From Oscillospiraceae bacterium (GTDB lineage: Bacteria; Bacillota; Clostridia; Oscillospirales; Oscillospiraceae): 42,906 nt of DNA. Positions 17,025 through 25,492 of the stretch are shown one piece after another. Both the position numbers and the translations under genes were made by a program. The stretch lies in the NCBI GenBank assembly GCA_017473225.1, contig JAFUMG010000052.1, positions 1 to 42,906 of the forward strand, read 5' to 3'. How positions within the stretch are numbered: the first letter of the stretch is position 1; every line of letters begins with the position of its first letter. The notes beneath the pieces are model-generated. The model worked only from the letters and a program-made list of their open reading frames with translations. It was not told the DNA's origin and searched no databases.

Positions 17025-17054
17025 AAAATAAGGGCGGCCGGTGGCCGCCCTTAT
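17025..17054 (-). terminator. Terminator of the EF-G-like gene
   Basis: ATAAGGGCGGCC (17028-17039) pairs with GGCCGCCCTTAT (17043-17054), with ATTTTG following on the minus strand. Confidence 0.75.
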
Positions 17055-17065
17055 GATCAATTCAA

Positions 17066-19129
17066 TTATTCCTCAGCCTTCGCGTCGGCAATGATCTTGG
17101 CCTGGTTCTGCTTGGGAACTTCCTCGTAGCGGACGAATTCCAGCGTGAAGGAACCACGGGCCTGGGTCATGGCGCGCAGGTCGATGGCGTAGCTGCTCAT
17201 CTCAGCCATGGGGACCTCTGCCTCGACGACGGTATTGCCGTCGGAGTCGGGGTTCATGCCCATAACACGGCCGCGGCGCTTGTTCAGGTCGCCGATGACG
17301 TCGCCCATGTAGCTGTCGGGCACGGTGACGTTCAGGGCGCCGACGGGCTCCAGCAGGGTGGGCATAGCGTTGGGCATGGCTTCCTTGAAGGCCAGGATGG
17401 CGGCCAGCTTAAATGCCATTTCATTGGAGTCGACGGGATGGTAGGAGCCATCGTACAGGGTGGCCTTCAGGTTGACCATGGGATAACCTGCCAGGGGGCC
17501 CTTCTGGATCGCTTCCTGGATGCCCTTCTCAACAGCGGGGTTGAAGTTCTTGGGGACGGCGCCGCCAACGACGGCCACGTCGAAGATCAGATCGTCCTGC
17601 TCCTCCTGAGGCTCGAAACGGACCCAGACGTCGCCGAACTGGCCGCTGCCGCCGGTCTGCTTCTTGTGACGGCCGTGAGCTTCGACCTTCTTCTTGATCT
17701 TCTCGCGGTAAGCGACCTTCGCGGGGCTCAGGACGGCATCCACGTTGAAGCGGCTCTTCAGCTTGGCAACCAGAACATCCAGCTGCTGATCGCCGGCGCC
17801 GGAGATGACCAGCTGCTTGGTCTCGGCGTTGTTGACCAGAGTGAAGGAGGGATCTTCCTCGTTCAGACGGTTCAGGCCGGCAGCGACCTTGTCTTCCTGG
17901 CCCTTGGTCTTGGGGGCGATGGCCATGGAGTAGCAGGCGGGAGCATAGGGGATGCCCTTCAGGGAGACGACCTTTCTGGGATCGCACAGGGTATCGCCGG
18001 TCTTGACCTTGTCCATCTTGCCGATGGCGCCGATGTCGCCGCAGGCCAGAGCCTTGACTTCGCTGTACTTCTTGCCGCAGACGCTGTACAGACGGCCCAG
18101 CTTCTCGGTCTCGCCGGTGCGGGCGTTGACCAGAGTGGTGTCGGAGGTGATCTCACCGGACAGGACCTTCACATAGGAGTACTTGCCGTACTGGTCGGAA
18201 ACGGTCTTGAAAACGAACACGGAGGGAACGCCGCCGGGAGAGACGACGAACTCTTCCACCTTGCCGTCGGCAGCGGTGGCCTTGTGGTAGTTGCCCTCCA
18301 CGGGGTTGGGCAGCAGGTCCACGATGTGGTCCATCAGCATCAGGGAGCCCAGGCAGTTGACGCCGGAGCCGCACAGGACGGGGTACAGGGTGTGGTCCAG
18401 AACGCCCTTGTGCATACCCTTGATCATTTCGGCGTAAGTAAAGTCCTCGCCGCCGAAGAACTTGTCCATGAATTCCTCGCTGGTCTCGGCGACGGATTCC
18501 TTCAGGGCGTCGTTGAACTCTTCGATAACAGCGTCCTTGCCGTCGGGCACGTCGATCTCGACGCGCTTCAGGCTCTGCATCTCGTAGGCGCGCTTGTTCA
18601 GCACGTCGATGATGCCGGTGACCTTCTTCTGGCCGTCCCAGATGGGCACGACCACGGGAGCGATCTTGTTGCCGTACTTCTCACGCAGGGCGTTGAAGGT
18701 GGCGTTGTAGTCGGAGTTGTCCTCATCGACCTTGGAAATGTAGACGAAGCGGGGCATATTGCGCTCTTCGCAGTACTTCCAGGCCTTCTCGAAGCCGACG
18801 GTGATGCCGTCCTTGGCGGAGATGACCAGAATGGCAGCGTCAGCGGCCCGCAGGGCTTCCATCGCCGCGCCGGAGAAATCGAAGCCGCCGGGGGTGTCCA
18901 GCAGGTTGATCTTGGTATTCTTGTATTCCAGAGGAACCACCGCGGTGGAGATGGAGATATGGCGGCGGATCTCTTCGGGATCATAGTCACAAACGGTGTT
19001 GCCGTCGGCGTTCTTGCCGATACGGTCGATGACACCGGTCATGTAAAGTAAGCTCTCAGCCAGGGCAGTCTTGCCGCTGCCGCTGTGGCCCAACAGGCAG
19101 ATGTTGCGAATGGCATTTGCAGTGTACAT
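17066..19129 (-). CDS. Elongation factor G-like translational GTPase
   Basis: The 687-residue protein has the five-domain EF-G layout. The P-loop GHSGSGKT is at 14-21, and the G4 motif reads SKVD (132-135) rather than NKVD. The switch II motif is DTPGGFDF (78-85), so Gly82 stands where standard EF-G has the GTPase-activating histidine of DTPGHVDF. Domain IV (LLEPVGALNVTVPDSYMGDVIGDLNKRRGRV) is intact, as is the C-terminal QARGSFTLEF. It is therefore an EF-G paralogue, perhaps for a special ribosome step or stress, not the housekeeping factor. The start is ATG 19129, with AAAGGAG 11 bases upstream, slightly long. A longer reading to 19312 crosses the promoter and is rejected. It is a single-gene unit. 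Confidence 0.88.
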   Translation of the reverse strand: MYTANAIRNICLLGHSGSGKTALAESLLYMTGVIDRIGKNADGNTVCDYDPEEIRRHISISTAVVPLEYKNTKINLLDTPGGFDFSGAAMEALRAADAAILVISAKDGITVGFEKAWKYCEERNMPRFVYISKVDEDNSDYNATFNALREKYGNKIAPVVVPIWDGQKKVTGIIDVLNKRAYEMQSLKRVEIDVPDGKDAVIEEFNDALKESVAETSEEFMDKFFGGEDFTYAEMIKGMHKGVLDHTLYPVLCGSGVNCLGSLMLMDHIVDLLPNPVEGNYHKATAADGKVEEFVVSPGGVPSVFVFKTVSDQYGKYSYVKVLSGEITSDTTLVNARTGETEKLGRLYSVCGKKYSEVKALACGDIGAIGKMDKVKTGDTLCDPRKVVSLKGIPYAPACYSMAIAPKTKGQEDKVAAGLNRLNEEDPSFTLVNNAETKQLVISGAGDQQLDVLVAKLKSRFNVDAVLSPAKVAYREKIKKKVEAHGRHKKQTGGSGQFGDVWVRFEPQEEQDDLIFDVAVVGGAVPKNFNPAVEKGIQEAIQKGPLAGYPMVNLKATLYDGSYHPVDSNEMAFKLAAILAFKEAMPNAMPTLLEPVGALNVTVPDSYMGDVIGDLNKRRGRVMGMNPDSDGNTVVEAEVPMAEMSSYAIDLRAMTQARGSFTLEFVRYEEVPKQNQAKIIADAKAEE

Positions 19130-19213
19130 AGTGTGTGTTGCTCCTTTCGGGAGGACGGAGCCTCCGTTGCTTCCTTTTCGGCGTCTGAAATCGTCAGGCA
19201 CCGCATTAGTGAC

Positions 19214-19242
19214 ATTATACACGAAGGACAAAGAATTTTCAA
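19214..19242 (-). promoter_or_regulatory. Strong promoter of the EF-G-like gene
   Basis: On the minus strand, TTGAAA (19237-19242), a 17-bp spacer and consensus TATAAT (19214-19219). The leader is about 80 nt. Confidence 0.8.
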
Positions 19243-19333
19243 TGATTATTTTCGCCATTTTCACAAAATCTATGGAAACACTGTATAAAAAACAAAAAGT
19301 CAGGTGCTTCAACCGAAGTCAAAATGCATAAAA

Positions 19334-19350
19334 CCCCGGTCTTTCCGGGG
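19334..19350. terminator. Small GC hairpin in the divergent gap
   Basis: CCCCGG/CCGGGG pairs around a 5-nt loop, followed on the minus strand by TTTTAT. No minus-strand gene enters it from above, so it is either a relic or a block to antisense transcription. Confidence 0.4.
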
Positions 19351-19437
19351 CAAACAGATGTATTTATGGATGCAAAAAGATAAAGCACTATGTTAAAAAT
19401 AAAGGGCAGAAAATGAGACCAGATTTTTTGTCAGGAT

Positions 19438-19488
19438 GGGAGATTGCCACGCCAGCGTGCGCGCCGGCGTGGCAATGACGTATTTTTG
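19438..19488. repeat. Fragment of the GTCATTGCGAG-type element
   Basis: GAGATTGCCACGCCAGCG and CGCCGGCGTGGCAATGACGTA form one hairpin like the right half of the elements at 9325, 16732 and 25493. No terminal repeats are present. The rest of the 428-bp gap 19130-19557 holds the promoter, the small hairpin and nothing else I can identify. Confidence 0.6.
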
Positions 19489-19557
19489 AAATAATCTCCA
19501 AATTCCTGTTTAACATTCGGAAAGCTGTCAATAATCAGCTTCGGAGGTGCTTAACAA

Positions 19558-20250
19558 ATGAGCAATAACAAACACACCGGCCGCGGTGTTTTCGGGAAGG
19601 GCTACTACATAGCCCTGATCCTGTGCGCCGCCGCCATCGGGATCTCCGGCTATTTGTACTACCGAAACGCCAACGAGACAGAAGCAAGCCTGCAGGAACC
19701 TGACGCCGACCAGGTGGAGGTTCCCGCCAACGCGGATCAGAACGAGGATGTGCCCGCCGTGGCCACCCAGCCCCAGGGTACGGAAACCGCCACCCAGGGG
19801 ACCGACGCCACCACGGCCCCCACCGCCGCCGGTTCCATCAAAACCGGCATGCCGGTGGAGGGGACCACCGTGGCCGGCTACGCCATGGACTGCCTGAGCT
19901 ACAATGAGACCACCCGGGACTGGCGGGTCCACAACGGGGTGGACATCGCCGCCGAGGAGGGGACCCCGGTCCTGGCGGCAGCGGACGGCGTGGTCTACAC
20001 CACCTACTCCGATGACGCCATGGGCACCACCGTGGTCATCCGCCACGACGGCGGGTACACCACGAAGTATTCCAGCCTGGCAGAGGAGCTGTCGGTGAAG
20101 ACCGGCGACACCGTGGAACTGGGCCAGGCTATCGGCTGCGTGGGCTCCACCGCTCTGATCGAGAATGCCATCGGGCCCCATGTCCACTTCACCGTCACCT
20201 ACCGGGACGCGGAGATGGACCCCATGGAATTCCTCAACATGGATGCCTGA
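19558..20250 (+). CDS. M23 (LytM) family peptidase, SpoIIQ-like
   Basis: The 230-residue protein has a short cytosolic start, one membrane segment (about 16-35, YYIALILCAAAIGISGYLYY), a low-complexity Thr/Ala/Pro linker (about 40-95) and a C-terminal LytM domain. All zinc and catalytic residues are present: His125 and Asp129 in RVHNGVDI, His208 and His210 in GPHVHF. The membrane layout and the SYNETTRDWRVHNGVDI stretch resemble SpoIIQ, the forespore half of the SpoIIQ-SpoIIIAH engulfment channel; in clostridia SpoIIQ keeps its zinc site. A general cell-wall endopeptidase is the alternative. The start is ATG 19558 with GGAGGT 9 bases upstream. It is a single gene with its own terminator. Confidence 0.8.
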   Translation: MSNNKHTGRGVFGKGYYIALILCAAAIGISGYLYYRNANETEASLQEPDADQVEVPANADQNEDVPAVATQPQGTETATQGTDATTAPTAAGSIKTGMPVEGTTVAGYAMDCLSYNETTRDWRVHNGVDIAAEEGTPVLAAADGVVYTTYSDDAMGTTVVIRHDGGYTTKYSSLAEELSVKTGDTVELGQAIGCVGSTALIENAIGPHVHFTVTYRDAEMDPMEFLNMDA

Positions 20251-20274
20251 TTTCCTTCATTTTCTTTTCTTTTT

Positions 20275-20305
20275 GGGCCGTTGCTGACGCAGCGGTCCCT
20301 TTTTT
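20275..20305 (+). terminator. Terminator of the M23 gene
   Basis: GGGCCGTTGC (20275-20284) pairs with GCAGCGGTCC (20289-20298, two G-T pairs) and is followed by TTTTTT. It touches the stop of the convergent DUF4340 gene. Confidence 0.8.
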
Positions 20306-20852
20306 ATTCCTCGGAAACCGTTTCTTCTTCCTCTTCGGTGAGGAGGTCCGCCAGGCCACATTGGAAGGTGTCCGCCAATTCTTCCTCCACCAGATAGACC
20401 CGGCTGTCATCGATGCTGCAGTAATACTGCCCGCCGATGCCTGTCTCATTGCCGAGAAACAGCGTCAGGTCGTCCCGGTCATTGACGCGGATGGTGTTCT
20501 GGGGCTCCCGCAGGCCGTAGTCCGACAAAGTGCCGGGCTCCTCAATGGTGCGGTAAGCGACGACGGCTTCCAGCTGGCTGAGCAGCTCCTCCATCAAGTC
20601 CCCGTCCAGCGTGACGGAAGCGTCCTCGCCGCTGTGCCAGACGCCGTCTTCCAGAACGGCAGTCTGGGTCTCGCCGCCATAGACCCAGGAAAGGCTGGTG
20701 ACCTCCTCCGGGTCCAGGGCGAAGATCACCACATCGTCGGCCTCCGGGTCTACCACCTTGGAGTCCGCCGTCAGCTTCGCCGCCAGGGCCGTCGCCAGCA
20801 CCAGCGCCGCCAGCACCCCGGTCAGGATCAGCAGTTTTTTCTGTCGCTTCAT
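20304..20852 (-). CDS. DUF4340 domain protein of a Gld-type ABC cluster
   Basis: The 182-residue protein has a basic start and one N-terminal membrane segment (about 7-25), followed by an extracytoplasmic DUF4340 domain (about 40-165) with WVYGGETQTAVLEDGVWH and SDYGLREPQNTI. An acidic tail (EEEEETVSEE) follows. DUF4340 proteins regularly accompany GldG-like auxiliary proteins and are of unknown biochemical role. The start is ATG 20852, overlapping the previous stop by 4 bp. It is the last gene of a four-gene cluster. Confidence 0.82.
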   Translation of the reverse strand: MKRQKKLLILTGVLAALVLATALAAKLTADSKVVDPEADDVVIFALDPEEVTSLSWVYGGETQTAVLEDGVWHSGEDASVTLDGDLMEELLSQLEAVVAYRTIEEPGTLSDYGLREPQNTIRVNDRDDLTLFLGNETGIGGQYYCSIDDSRVYLVEEELADTFQCGLADLLTEEEEETVSEE

Positions 20853-22312
20853 TTGTGTCTCCTCCGATAGGTGATGATGGCGCCGGTGACCAGGCAGGCC
20901 ACGGGGATCAGGCCCACAAACAGCAGGGTCAGGCCGGAGGCGGTGCCGCTGTCCATGGTCAGATACTCAAAATCCAGGCTCTTGGCGTGGATGGAAATGC
21001 TGGCGGTCTGGCCGCAGAGCCAGTCCAGGGCGTTCAGGAACAGGTCCTGATTGCCCCCCGCCACCTGCTCGTTGGCGCTGTCATCCACCAGGCCGCCGGA
21101 GGAGAACCAGATGAGATTGGACTCCAGGCCGTCGTCGATGGTGTCCGTAATGGCGACGCCCAGCTGGAAGGGGCCCTCGATGTCCCCCTCCTCGGCCTCA
21201 TAGGTGCTCAGGCTGTAGCCCGCCACCTTGGAGAAGGCATGGCCGGAGGTTTCCAGCAGGGATGTGACGCTGAGGGTCTCGGGCAGCTCCTCGTCGATGG
21301 TCAGGCCGTGGGCAATGGGCATCAGGATATAGTAGCCGTCGCTCATCAACGGCGAGGTGATGGTGTGGGACTTCAGGTCCGGCAGCAGATAATAGGGGGT
21401 CTGGAAGGCATAATAGCTGTCGCTGCCCTCCACCAGGATGCCTTCGGTCTCGCTGACGCCATAGTCCGCCATCAGCGCGTCCAGATTGGGCCGGGAGCCA
21501 GACTCCTCCTGGGGATCGGTGATCAGCAGCAGATCACCGCCATTTTTCAGATACTCCCGGATCACGGGCAGCTCCGCCGCCGTCAGGTCGCTCTGGGGCA
21601 GCAGGATCATCAGGCAGTCGCAGTCATCGGGGACGTCCTCCTCCGTCAGCAGGTTCAGCGTCTCCATGGTGATGTTCTCCTTCTCCACCGCCGTGGAGAA
21701 ATCGGCGGAAAGCTCCGATTCGCCGTGGCCCGTCAGGGCATAGAGCACGGGCAGCTCCTGGCCGGTGACATAGTAAATGGCGCTGGTCAGGCTGCTCTCG
21801 CCGGCGAAGCTGACGTTGTAGGTCCCGGTGTAATAGTAGCTGGAATAATCATATTCATAGATGTCGTAATAGCTGACATAAGTGCTCCGCCGGTCGGACT
21901 CCACGATCAGACTGTTGTCCTCCACCTCGTCGGTGTACTGCTCCACGAAGGCGGGATAGAGGTCCGGGTCCTTTTTCTGGATCTTCACATGGTCGGAATA
22001 GCCCTCGTATTTTTCCAGCAGCAGGCCCAGGGCGCTGTCCTCATTGCCGTCCCGGACCACCCAGTAGATGGTCACATCGGTATCCAGCCCCTCCAGCACC
22101 TGCTCCGTCTGGTCGGAGATGGAGAAATAGCCATTCTGGGTGATGTCATGCTGGGTCCAGGAGGCAGGCAGGGCGCTGACCAGCATATTGGCCGCCACGG
22201 CGATGGCCAGCACCAGCGCGGCCGCCGCCATGCTGTAGCCGCCCACCCGGAAGGTCCGGGAGCGGAACCGGGCGGCGGTTTTGGAAAAGTCGGGTTTTTT
22301 CAGCTTTTTCAT
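20849..22312 (-). CDS. GldG-like ABC transporter auxiliary protein
   Basis: The 487-residue protein has one membrane segment near the N terminus (about 27-50), a large outside domain and a second segment at the C terminus (about 458-480) followed by RRRHK. The outside part matches the GldG/ABC_transp_aux type: LLEKYEGYSDHVKIQKKDP, LYALTGHGESELSADF and LKNGGDLLLITDP. The family works with an ABC-2 permease and ATPase; in Bacteroidetes the homologues serve gliding, whereas the role in Firmicutes is open. The start is taken as ATG 22312, whose ATGA overlap matches the other junctions of the cluster; GTG 22321 is an alternative with no better ribosome site. Confidence 0.84.
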   Translation of the reverse strand: MKKLKKPDFSKTAARFRSRTFRVGGYSMAAAALVLAIAVAANMLVSALPASWTQHDITQNGYFSISDQTEQVLEGLDTDVTIYWVVRDGNEDSALGLLLEKYEGYSDHVKIQKKDPDLYPAFVEQYTDEVEDNSLIVESDRRSTYVSYYDIYEYDYSSYYYTGTYNVSFAGESSLTSAIYYVTGQELPVLYALTGHGESELSADFSTAVEKENITMETLNLLTEEDVPDDCDCLMILLPQSDLTAAELPVIREYLKNGGDLLLITDPQEESGSRPNLDALMADYGVSETEGILVEGSDSYYAFQTPYYLLPDLKSHTITSPLMSDGYYILMPIAHGLTIDEELPETLSVTSLLETSGHAFSKVAGYSLSTYEAEEGDIEGPFQLGVAITDTIDDGLESNLIWFSSGGLVDDSANEQVAGGNQDLFLNALDWLCGQTASISIHAKSLDFEYLTMDSGTASGLTLLFVGLIPVACLVTGAIITYRRRHK

Positions 22313-23175
22313 TCGCTCCACCGTCCTCTCTCCATGGACTGGACGCTCAGAAACAGGAACACCCCGATGACCGAGATGAAATAGACGATGCTCCGAATAT
22401 CCAGAACGCCGTTGACAAACCGCTCAAACTGCTCATACAGCGACAGCTTCTCCATCAGCGCGCCGAAGGCCCCCTCAAACAGGCTGCTCTTCAAAATAAA
22501 GAGCACCGTCAGGATCCCTTCCAGGGCCACGAAGACCGCCGCCCCGCCGAAGCCGGACCGGGTCATGAGCCAGAAGATGCCCCCCAGGATCAGGGCCAGC
22601 AGGGAAAAGGCCCCGAAGGAGGCTGCTGCGGTGCCGGGCACAAAGTCCGCCAGATCCGCCAGAAAATAGTTCAGCAGCATCACCACGAAGCACACCCCCG
22701 CCGCCACCGGCTGGCTCTCCGTCAGAGAGGAGACGAACAAGCCCATGGCCAGCAGCGCGGCCCCCAGCAGCCAGAATCCCAGCAGACTGCCGTAGGCCGC
22801 CGGGAAATGGACATTGCCGAAGGCGGACAGGATCAGCGGGTACAGGCTCAGGACCGCCACCGGCAGCGCCAGGACCACCAGCTGGGCAAAGAACTTGCCC
22901 AGCACCACCTGGGTCATGGAGATGGGCAGAGAATACAGCAGCTGGGTGGTTTTCTGCCGCTTCTCCTCCGCCAGCACCCGCATGGACAAAATGGGAATGA
23001 TGATCAGGAACACGAAGGACATGCTGCTGACCACATACTGAAAATCCGACACCATGGCGTTGAGATTATAGGCCATGGTGTAAATGCCGCCGAAAAGCAG
23101 GATGAATCCGGCGAAGACGTAGGCCGTCATCCCGGTGAACCAGGAGGACAGCTCATGCTTGAAGATGGCTTTCAT
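22309..23175 (-). CDS. ABC-2 type permease, GldF-like
   Basis: The 288-residue membrane protein has about six transmembrane segments. The cytoplasmic stretch RVLAEEKRQKTTQLLYSLPISMTQVVLGKF after the second segment is the typical coupling region of ABC-2/GldF permeases. It should form the channel for the ATPase encoded next to it. The start is ATG 23175 with GGAGGAGAA upstream. Both ends overlap neighbours by 4 bp, which points to fixed stoichiometry of the complex. The transported substrate is unknown. Confidence 0.87.
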   Translation of the reverse strand: MKAIFKHELSSWFTGMTAYVFAGFILLFGGIYTMAYNLNAMVSDFQYVVSSMSFVFLIIIPILSMRVLAEEKRQKTTQLLYSLPISMTQVVLGKFFAQLVVLALPVAVLSLYPLILSAFGNVHFPAAYGSLLGFWLLGAALLAMGLFVSSLTESQPVAAGVCFVVMLLNYFLADLADFVPGTAAASFGAFSLLALILGGIFWLMTRSGFGGAAVFVALEGILTVLFILKSSLFEGAFGALMEKLSLYEQFERFVNGVLDIRSIVYFISVIGVFLFLSVQSMERGRWSE

Positions 23176-24122
23176 TGGGCATTCTCCTCCTTTTCCTCCC
23201 GGGTCAGCTCCAGGAAGATCTCCTCCAGGCTGGCCCGGGTGGTGGTCAGGCGCAGGATGGGCTTCCCGGCGTCACTGAAGGCCCAGAAGAGGTCCCGGCA
23301 CATATCGTCGGGCTCCCGGTCCGTCTCCAGCTTCAGGTTTACATAATTTCCATTCTCCTCCACACTGAAGCTCTCGACGCCCTCCAGCGCGTCCAGCACC
23401 GGGCCCACGTCCGCCTTGCCAGCCTCCACGGTCAGCTCCAGCGCCGCCTTCCCGGCGAAATGCCGCTCCAGATCGGCGGTCTCCTCGCAGGCCACCAGCT
23501 TTCCCCCGGAGATGATCAGCACCCGCTCGCAGACCGCCTGGACCTCCGAGAGGATGTGGCTGCTGAGGATCACGGTGTGGTCCCTTCCGAGCCCCTTGAT
23601 CAGCTCCCGGATCTCCATGATCTGCCGGGGATCCAGGCCCACGGTGGGCTCGTCCAGGATCACGATCTCCGGGTCCCCCAGCAGGGCCTGGGCAATGCCC
23701 AGCCGCTGGCGGTAGCCCTTGGACAGGTTCCGGATCAATCGGTCCGCCACCTCGGTGACCGCCGTCTGCTCCATCACCCTCCGAATCTGCTCCGCCCGCT
23801 GATTGCCCGGCACGTCCTTGCATTCCGCCACGAAATTCAGATATTCCCGGGGCGTCCGGTCCGGGTACAGGGGCGGGATCTCCGGCAGATAGCCGATCAG
23901 CTTCTTCGCCGCCCGGGCATCCTCGAAAATATCATGGCCGTCAATGGTCACCTCGCCGGAGGTGGCGGAAAGACAGCCTGTGAGAATATTCATGGTGGTG
24001 GATTTTCCCGCGCCGTTGGGGCCCAGGAAGCCATAGATCCGCCCGCGCTCCATGGTAAAGGACAGATCCGATACCGCCGTGTGGTCTCCGTACCGCTTGG
24101 TCAGATGTTTCACCTCGATCAA
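23172..24122 (-). CDS. ABC transporter ATP-binding protein, GldA-like
   Basis: The 316-residue ATPase drives the ABC-2 system. Walker A GPNGAGKST is at 34-42, the signature LSKGYRQ at 133-139 (third residue K instead of the usual G), Walker B IVILDEP about 153-159, and the H-loop LSSHIL follows. The C-terminal 100 residues form the extension seen in GldA/CcmA-like ATPases. The start is TTG 24122 with AAAGGAGG 7 bases upstream; there is no closer ATG, and the much longer open frame to 24422 crosses the divergent promoter region. It is the first gene of the cluster; no convincing -35 box was found upstream. Confidence 0.88.
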   Translation of the reverse strand: MIEVKHLTKRYGDHTAVSDLSFTMERGRIYGFLGPNGAGKSTTMNILTGCLSATSGEVTIDGHDIFEDARAAKKLIGYLPEIPPLYPDRTPREYLNFVAECKDVPGNQRAEQIRRVMEQTAVTEVADRLIRNLSKGYRQRLGIAQALLGDPEIVILDEPTVGLDPRQIMEIRELIKGLGRDHTVILSSHILSEVQAVCERVLIISGGKLVACEETADLERHFAGKAALELTVEAGKADVGPVLDALEGVESFSVEENGNYVNLKLETDREPDDMCRDLFWAFSDAGKPILRLTTTRASLEEIFLELTREEKEENAQ

Positions 24123-24227
24123 GGCTATTCCTCCTTTAAATATGGTTCCATTTATTGTAGGCCCCCAGGCTGAAAGCCCGCTGAAAATAATTTGACCGGG
24201 GTGTAAACATTTTATGAAAAAATCATC

Positions 24228-24268
24228 CCCCACCGGGGCTTCCGCGGTGGGGCTCCCTCTGGTATAAT
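24228..24268. promoter_or_regulatory. Hairpin and -10 box before the ECF S-component gene
   Basis: TATAAT at 24263-24268 lies 30 bp upstream of the ATG. Its -35 region (TTCCGC at 24240) is poor and sits in a dyad, CCCCACC...GGTGGGG, so this promoter may need an activator. On the minus strand the dyad is followed by a T run and could also act as a terminator. Confidence 0.45.
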
Positions 24269-24297
24269 GTGCCCAGAAAGAAAAAGGAGGTTTCCTT

Positions 24298-24843
24298 ATG
24301 AATACCATGTCTCCCGTAAAGCGTTCCGTTCTGGCTGCCATGTGCGCCGCGCTGTGCGTGGTGCTGCCCATGGCCTTCCATGCCGTGCCCGACGGCGGTT
24401 CCATCTTCCTGCCCATGCACATCCCCGTGCTGATCTGCGGTATGCTCTGCGGCTGGCCCTACGGCTTCATCTGCGGCCTGCTGGGTCCCGCCCTTTCCAG
24501 TCTGCTGACCGGCATGCCCCCCGCGGCATACCTGCCCGCCATGATGGTGGAGTGCGCCGTCTACGGTCTGGTCTCCGGTCTGATGCTGCTGTTCGTACAC
24601 ACCAGAAATACCCGGGCGGACCTGTACATCGCCCTGATCACCGCCATGCTGGCAGGCCGTGTGGTCTCCGGCATCGCCAAGGCCCTGATCTTCAATCCCG
24701 GCATCACCTTCACCTACTGGATCACCGCCAGCTTCGTCACCGCGCTGCCCGGCATCGTCATCCAGCTGATCCTGGTGCCCCAGCTGCTGAGCCTGCTGAT
24801 CAAGGCCAAGCAGATCCCCGCCAGATACCCCGCAGGAGTTTGA
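24298..24843 (+). CDS. ECF transporter S component
   Basis: The 181-residue protein is almost wholly hydrophobic, with about six membrane segments. FHAVPDGGSIFLPMHIP and GFICGLLGPALSSLLTGMPP are typical of energy-coupling-factor substrate-binding subunits, which bind vitamins or related small molecules. The ATPases and T subunit are not in the window, as expected for a group II S component using a shared module. The substrate cannot be named; no riboswitch fits in the short leader. The start is ATG 24298 with AAGGAGG 7 bases upstream. The methyltransferase starts 1 bp after its stop. Confidence 0.85.
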   Translation: MNTMSPVKRSVLAAMCAALCVVLPMAFHAVPDGGSIFLPMHIPVLICGMLCGWPYGFICGLLGPALSSLLTGMPPAAYLPAMMVECAVYGLVSGLMLLFVHTRNTRADLYIALITAMLAGRVVSGIAKALIFNPGITFTYWITASFVTALPGIVIQLILVPQLLSLLIKAKQIPARYPAGV

Positions 24844-24844
24844 T

Positions 24845-25432
24845 ATGAACCAGAAAGACGTTATTGATTTTTTTGACCGCCAGGCGCCCCAGTGGGACGC
24901 CGACATGATCCGAAACGACACCATCATCTCCACCATCCTGGATAACGCCGAGGTCCGCCCCGGGGTGGATGTGCTGGATGTGGCCTGCGGCACCGGCGTG
25001 CTGTTCCCGGACTATCTGGCCCGGAAGGTAAATTCCGTCACCGCCGTGGACATCTCCCCGGAAATGGTAAAGATCGCCCAGAGCAAGTACCCCAGCGAGA
25101 ACATCACCGTCCTCTGCGCGGATGTGGAGACCATCGGGCTGGACCGAAAGTTCGACTGCATCATGGTCTACAACGCCTTCCCCCATTTCCCGGAGCCCGC
25201 CCGGCTGATCGAGACCCTCAGCGGTATGCTGAAGCCCGGCGGCACCCTGACCGTGGCCCACGGCATGAGCCGCGCCATGATCGACCATCACCACGAGGGG
25301 CCCGCCAGCCGTGTCTCCGTAGGCCTGATGAGCGAGCACGCCCTGGCCGCCATGTTCCGCCGCCACCTGGATCTGACCGTGAAGATCTCCAACGACCGGA
25401 TGTACCAGGTCACGGGAAAGAAAGTTATGTAA
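24845..25432 (+). CDS. Class I SAM-dependent methyltransferase
   Basis: The 195-residue single-domain enzyme has SAM motif I VLDVACGTG (43-51), the acidic motif AVDISPEM (about 66-73), and the post-motif LKPGGTLTVAHG. The overall look is UbiE/MenG or UbiG-like, but the substrate is unknown. The His-rich segment MIDHHHEGP may be near the active site. It starts 1 bp after the ECF S gene with GGAG upstream, so the two are co-translated. This suggests, without proving it, that the methyltransferase acts on what the S component imports. Confidence 0.86.
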   Translation: MNQKDVIDFFDRQAPQWDADMIRNDTIISTILDNAEVRPGVDVLDVACGTGVLFPDYLARKVNSVTAVDISPEMVKIAQSKYPSENITVLCADVETIGLDRKFDCIMVYNAFPHFPEPARLIETLSGMLKPGGTLTVAHGMSRAMIDHHHEGPASRVSVGLMSEHALAAMFRRHLDLTVKISNDRMYQVTGKKVM

Positions 25433-25447
25433 ACCGATATAATAAAG

Positions 25448-25476
25448 AGGACGCTGCCGATGGGCAGCGTCCTTTT
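25448..25476 (+). terminator. Terminator of the ECF S/methyltransferase pair
   Basis: AGGACGCTGCC (25448-25458) pairs with GGCAGCGTCCT (25463-25473), followed by TTTT. Confidence 0.85.
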
Positions 25477-25492
25477 CCGTATGGATAAGAAT

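Noticed and set aside
24123..24222. A sigma-A promoter for the Gld-like cluster
   Set aside because: A TACAAT is present near the start, but no acceptable -35 hexamer lies at 16-18 bp.
24180..24297. A vitamin riboswitch before the ECF S component
   Set aside because: Only about 25 nt separate the likely start site from the ATG, too little for an aptamer; the hairpin seen is upstream of the -10 box.
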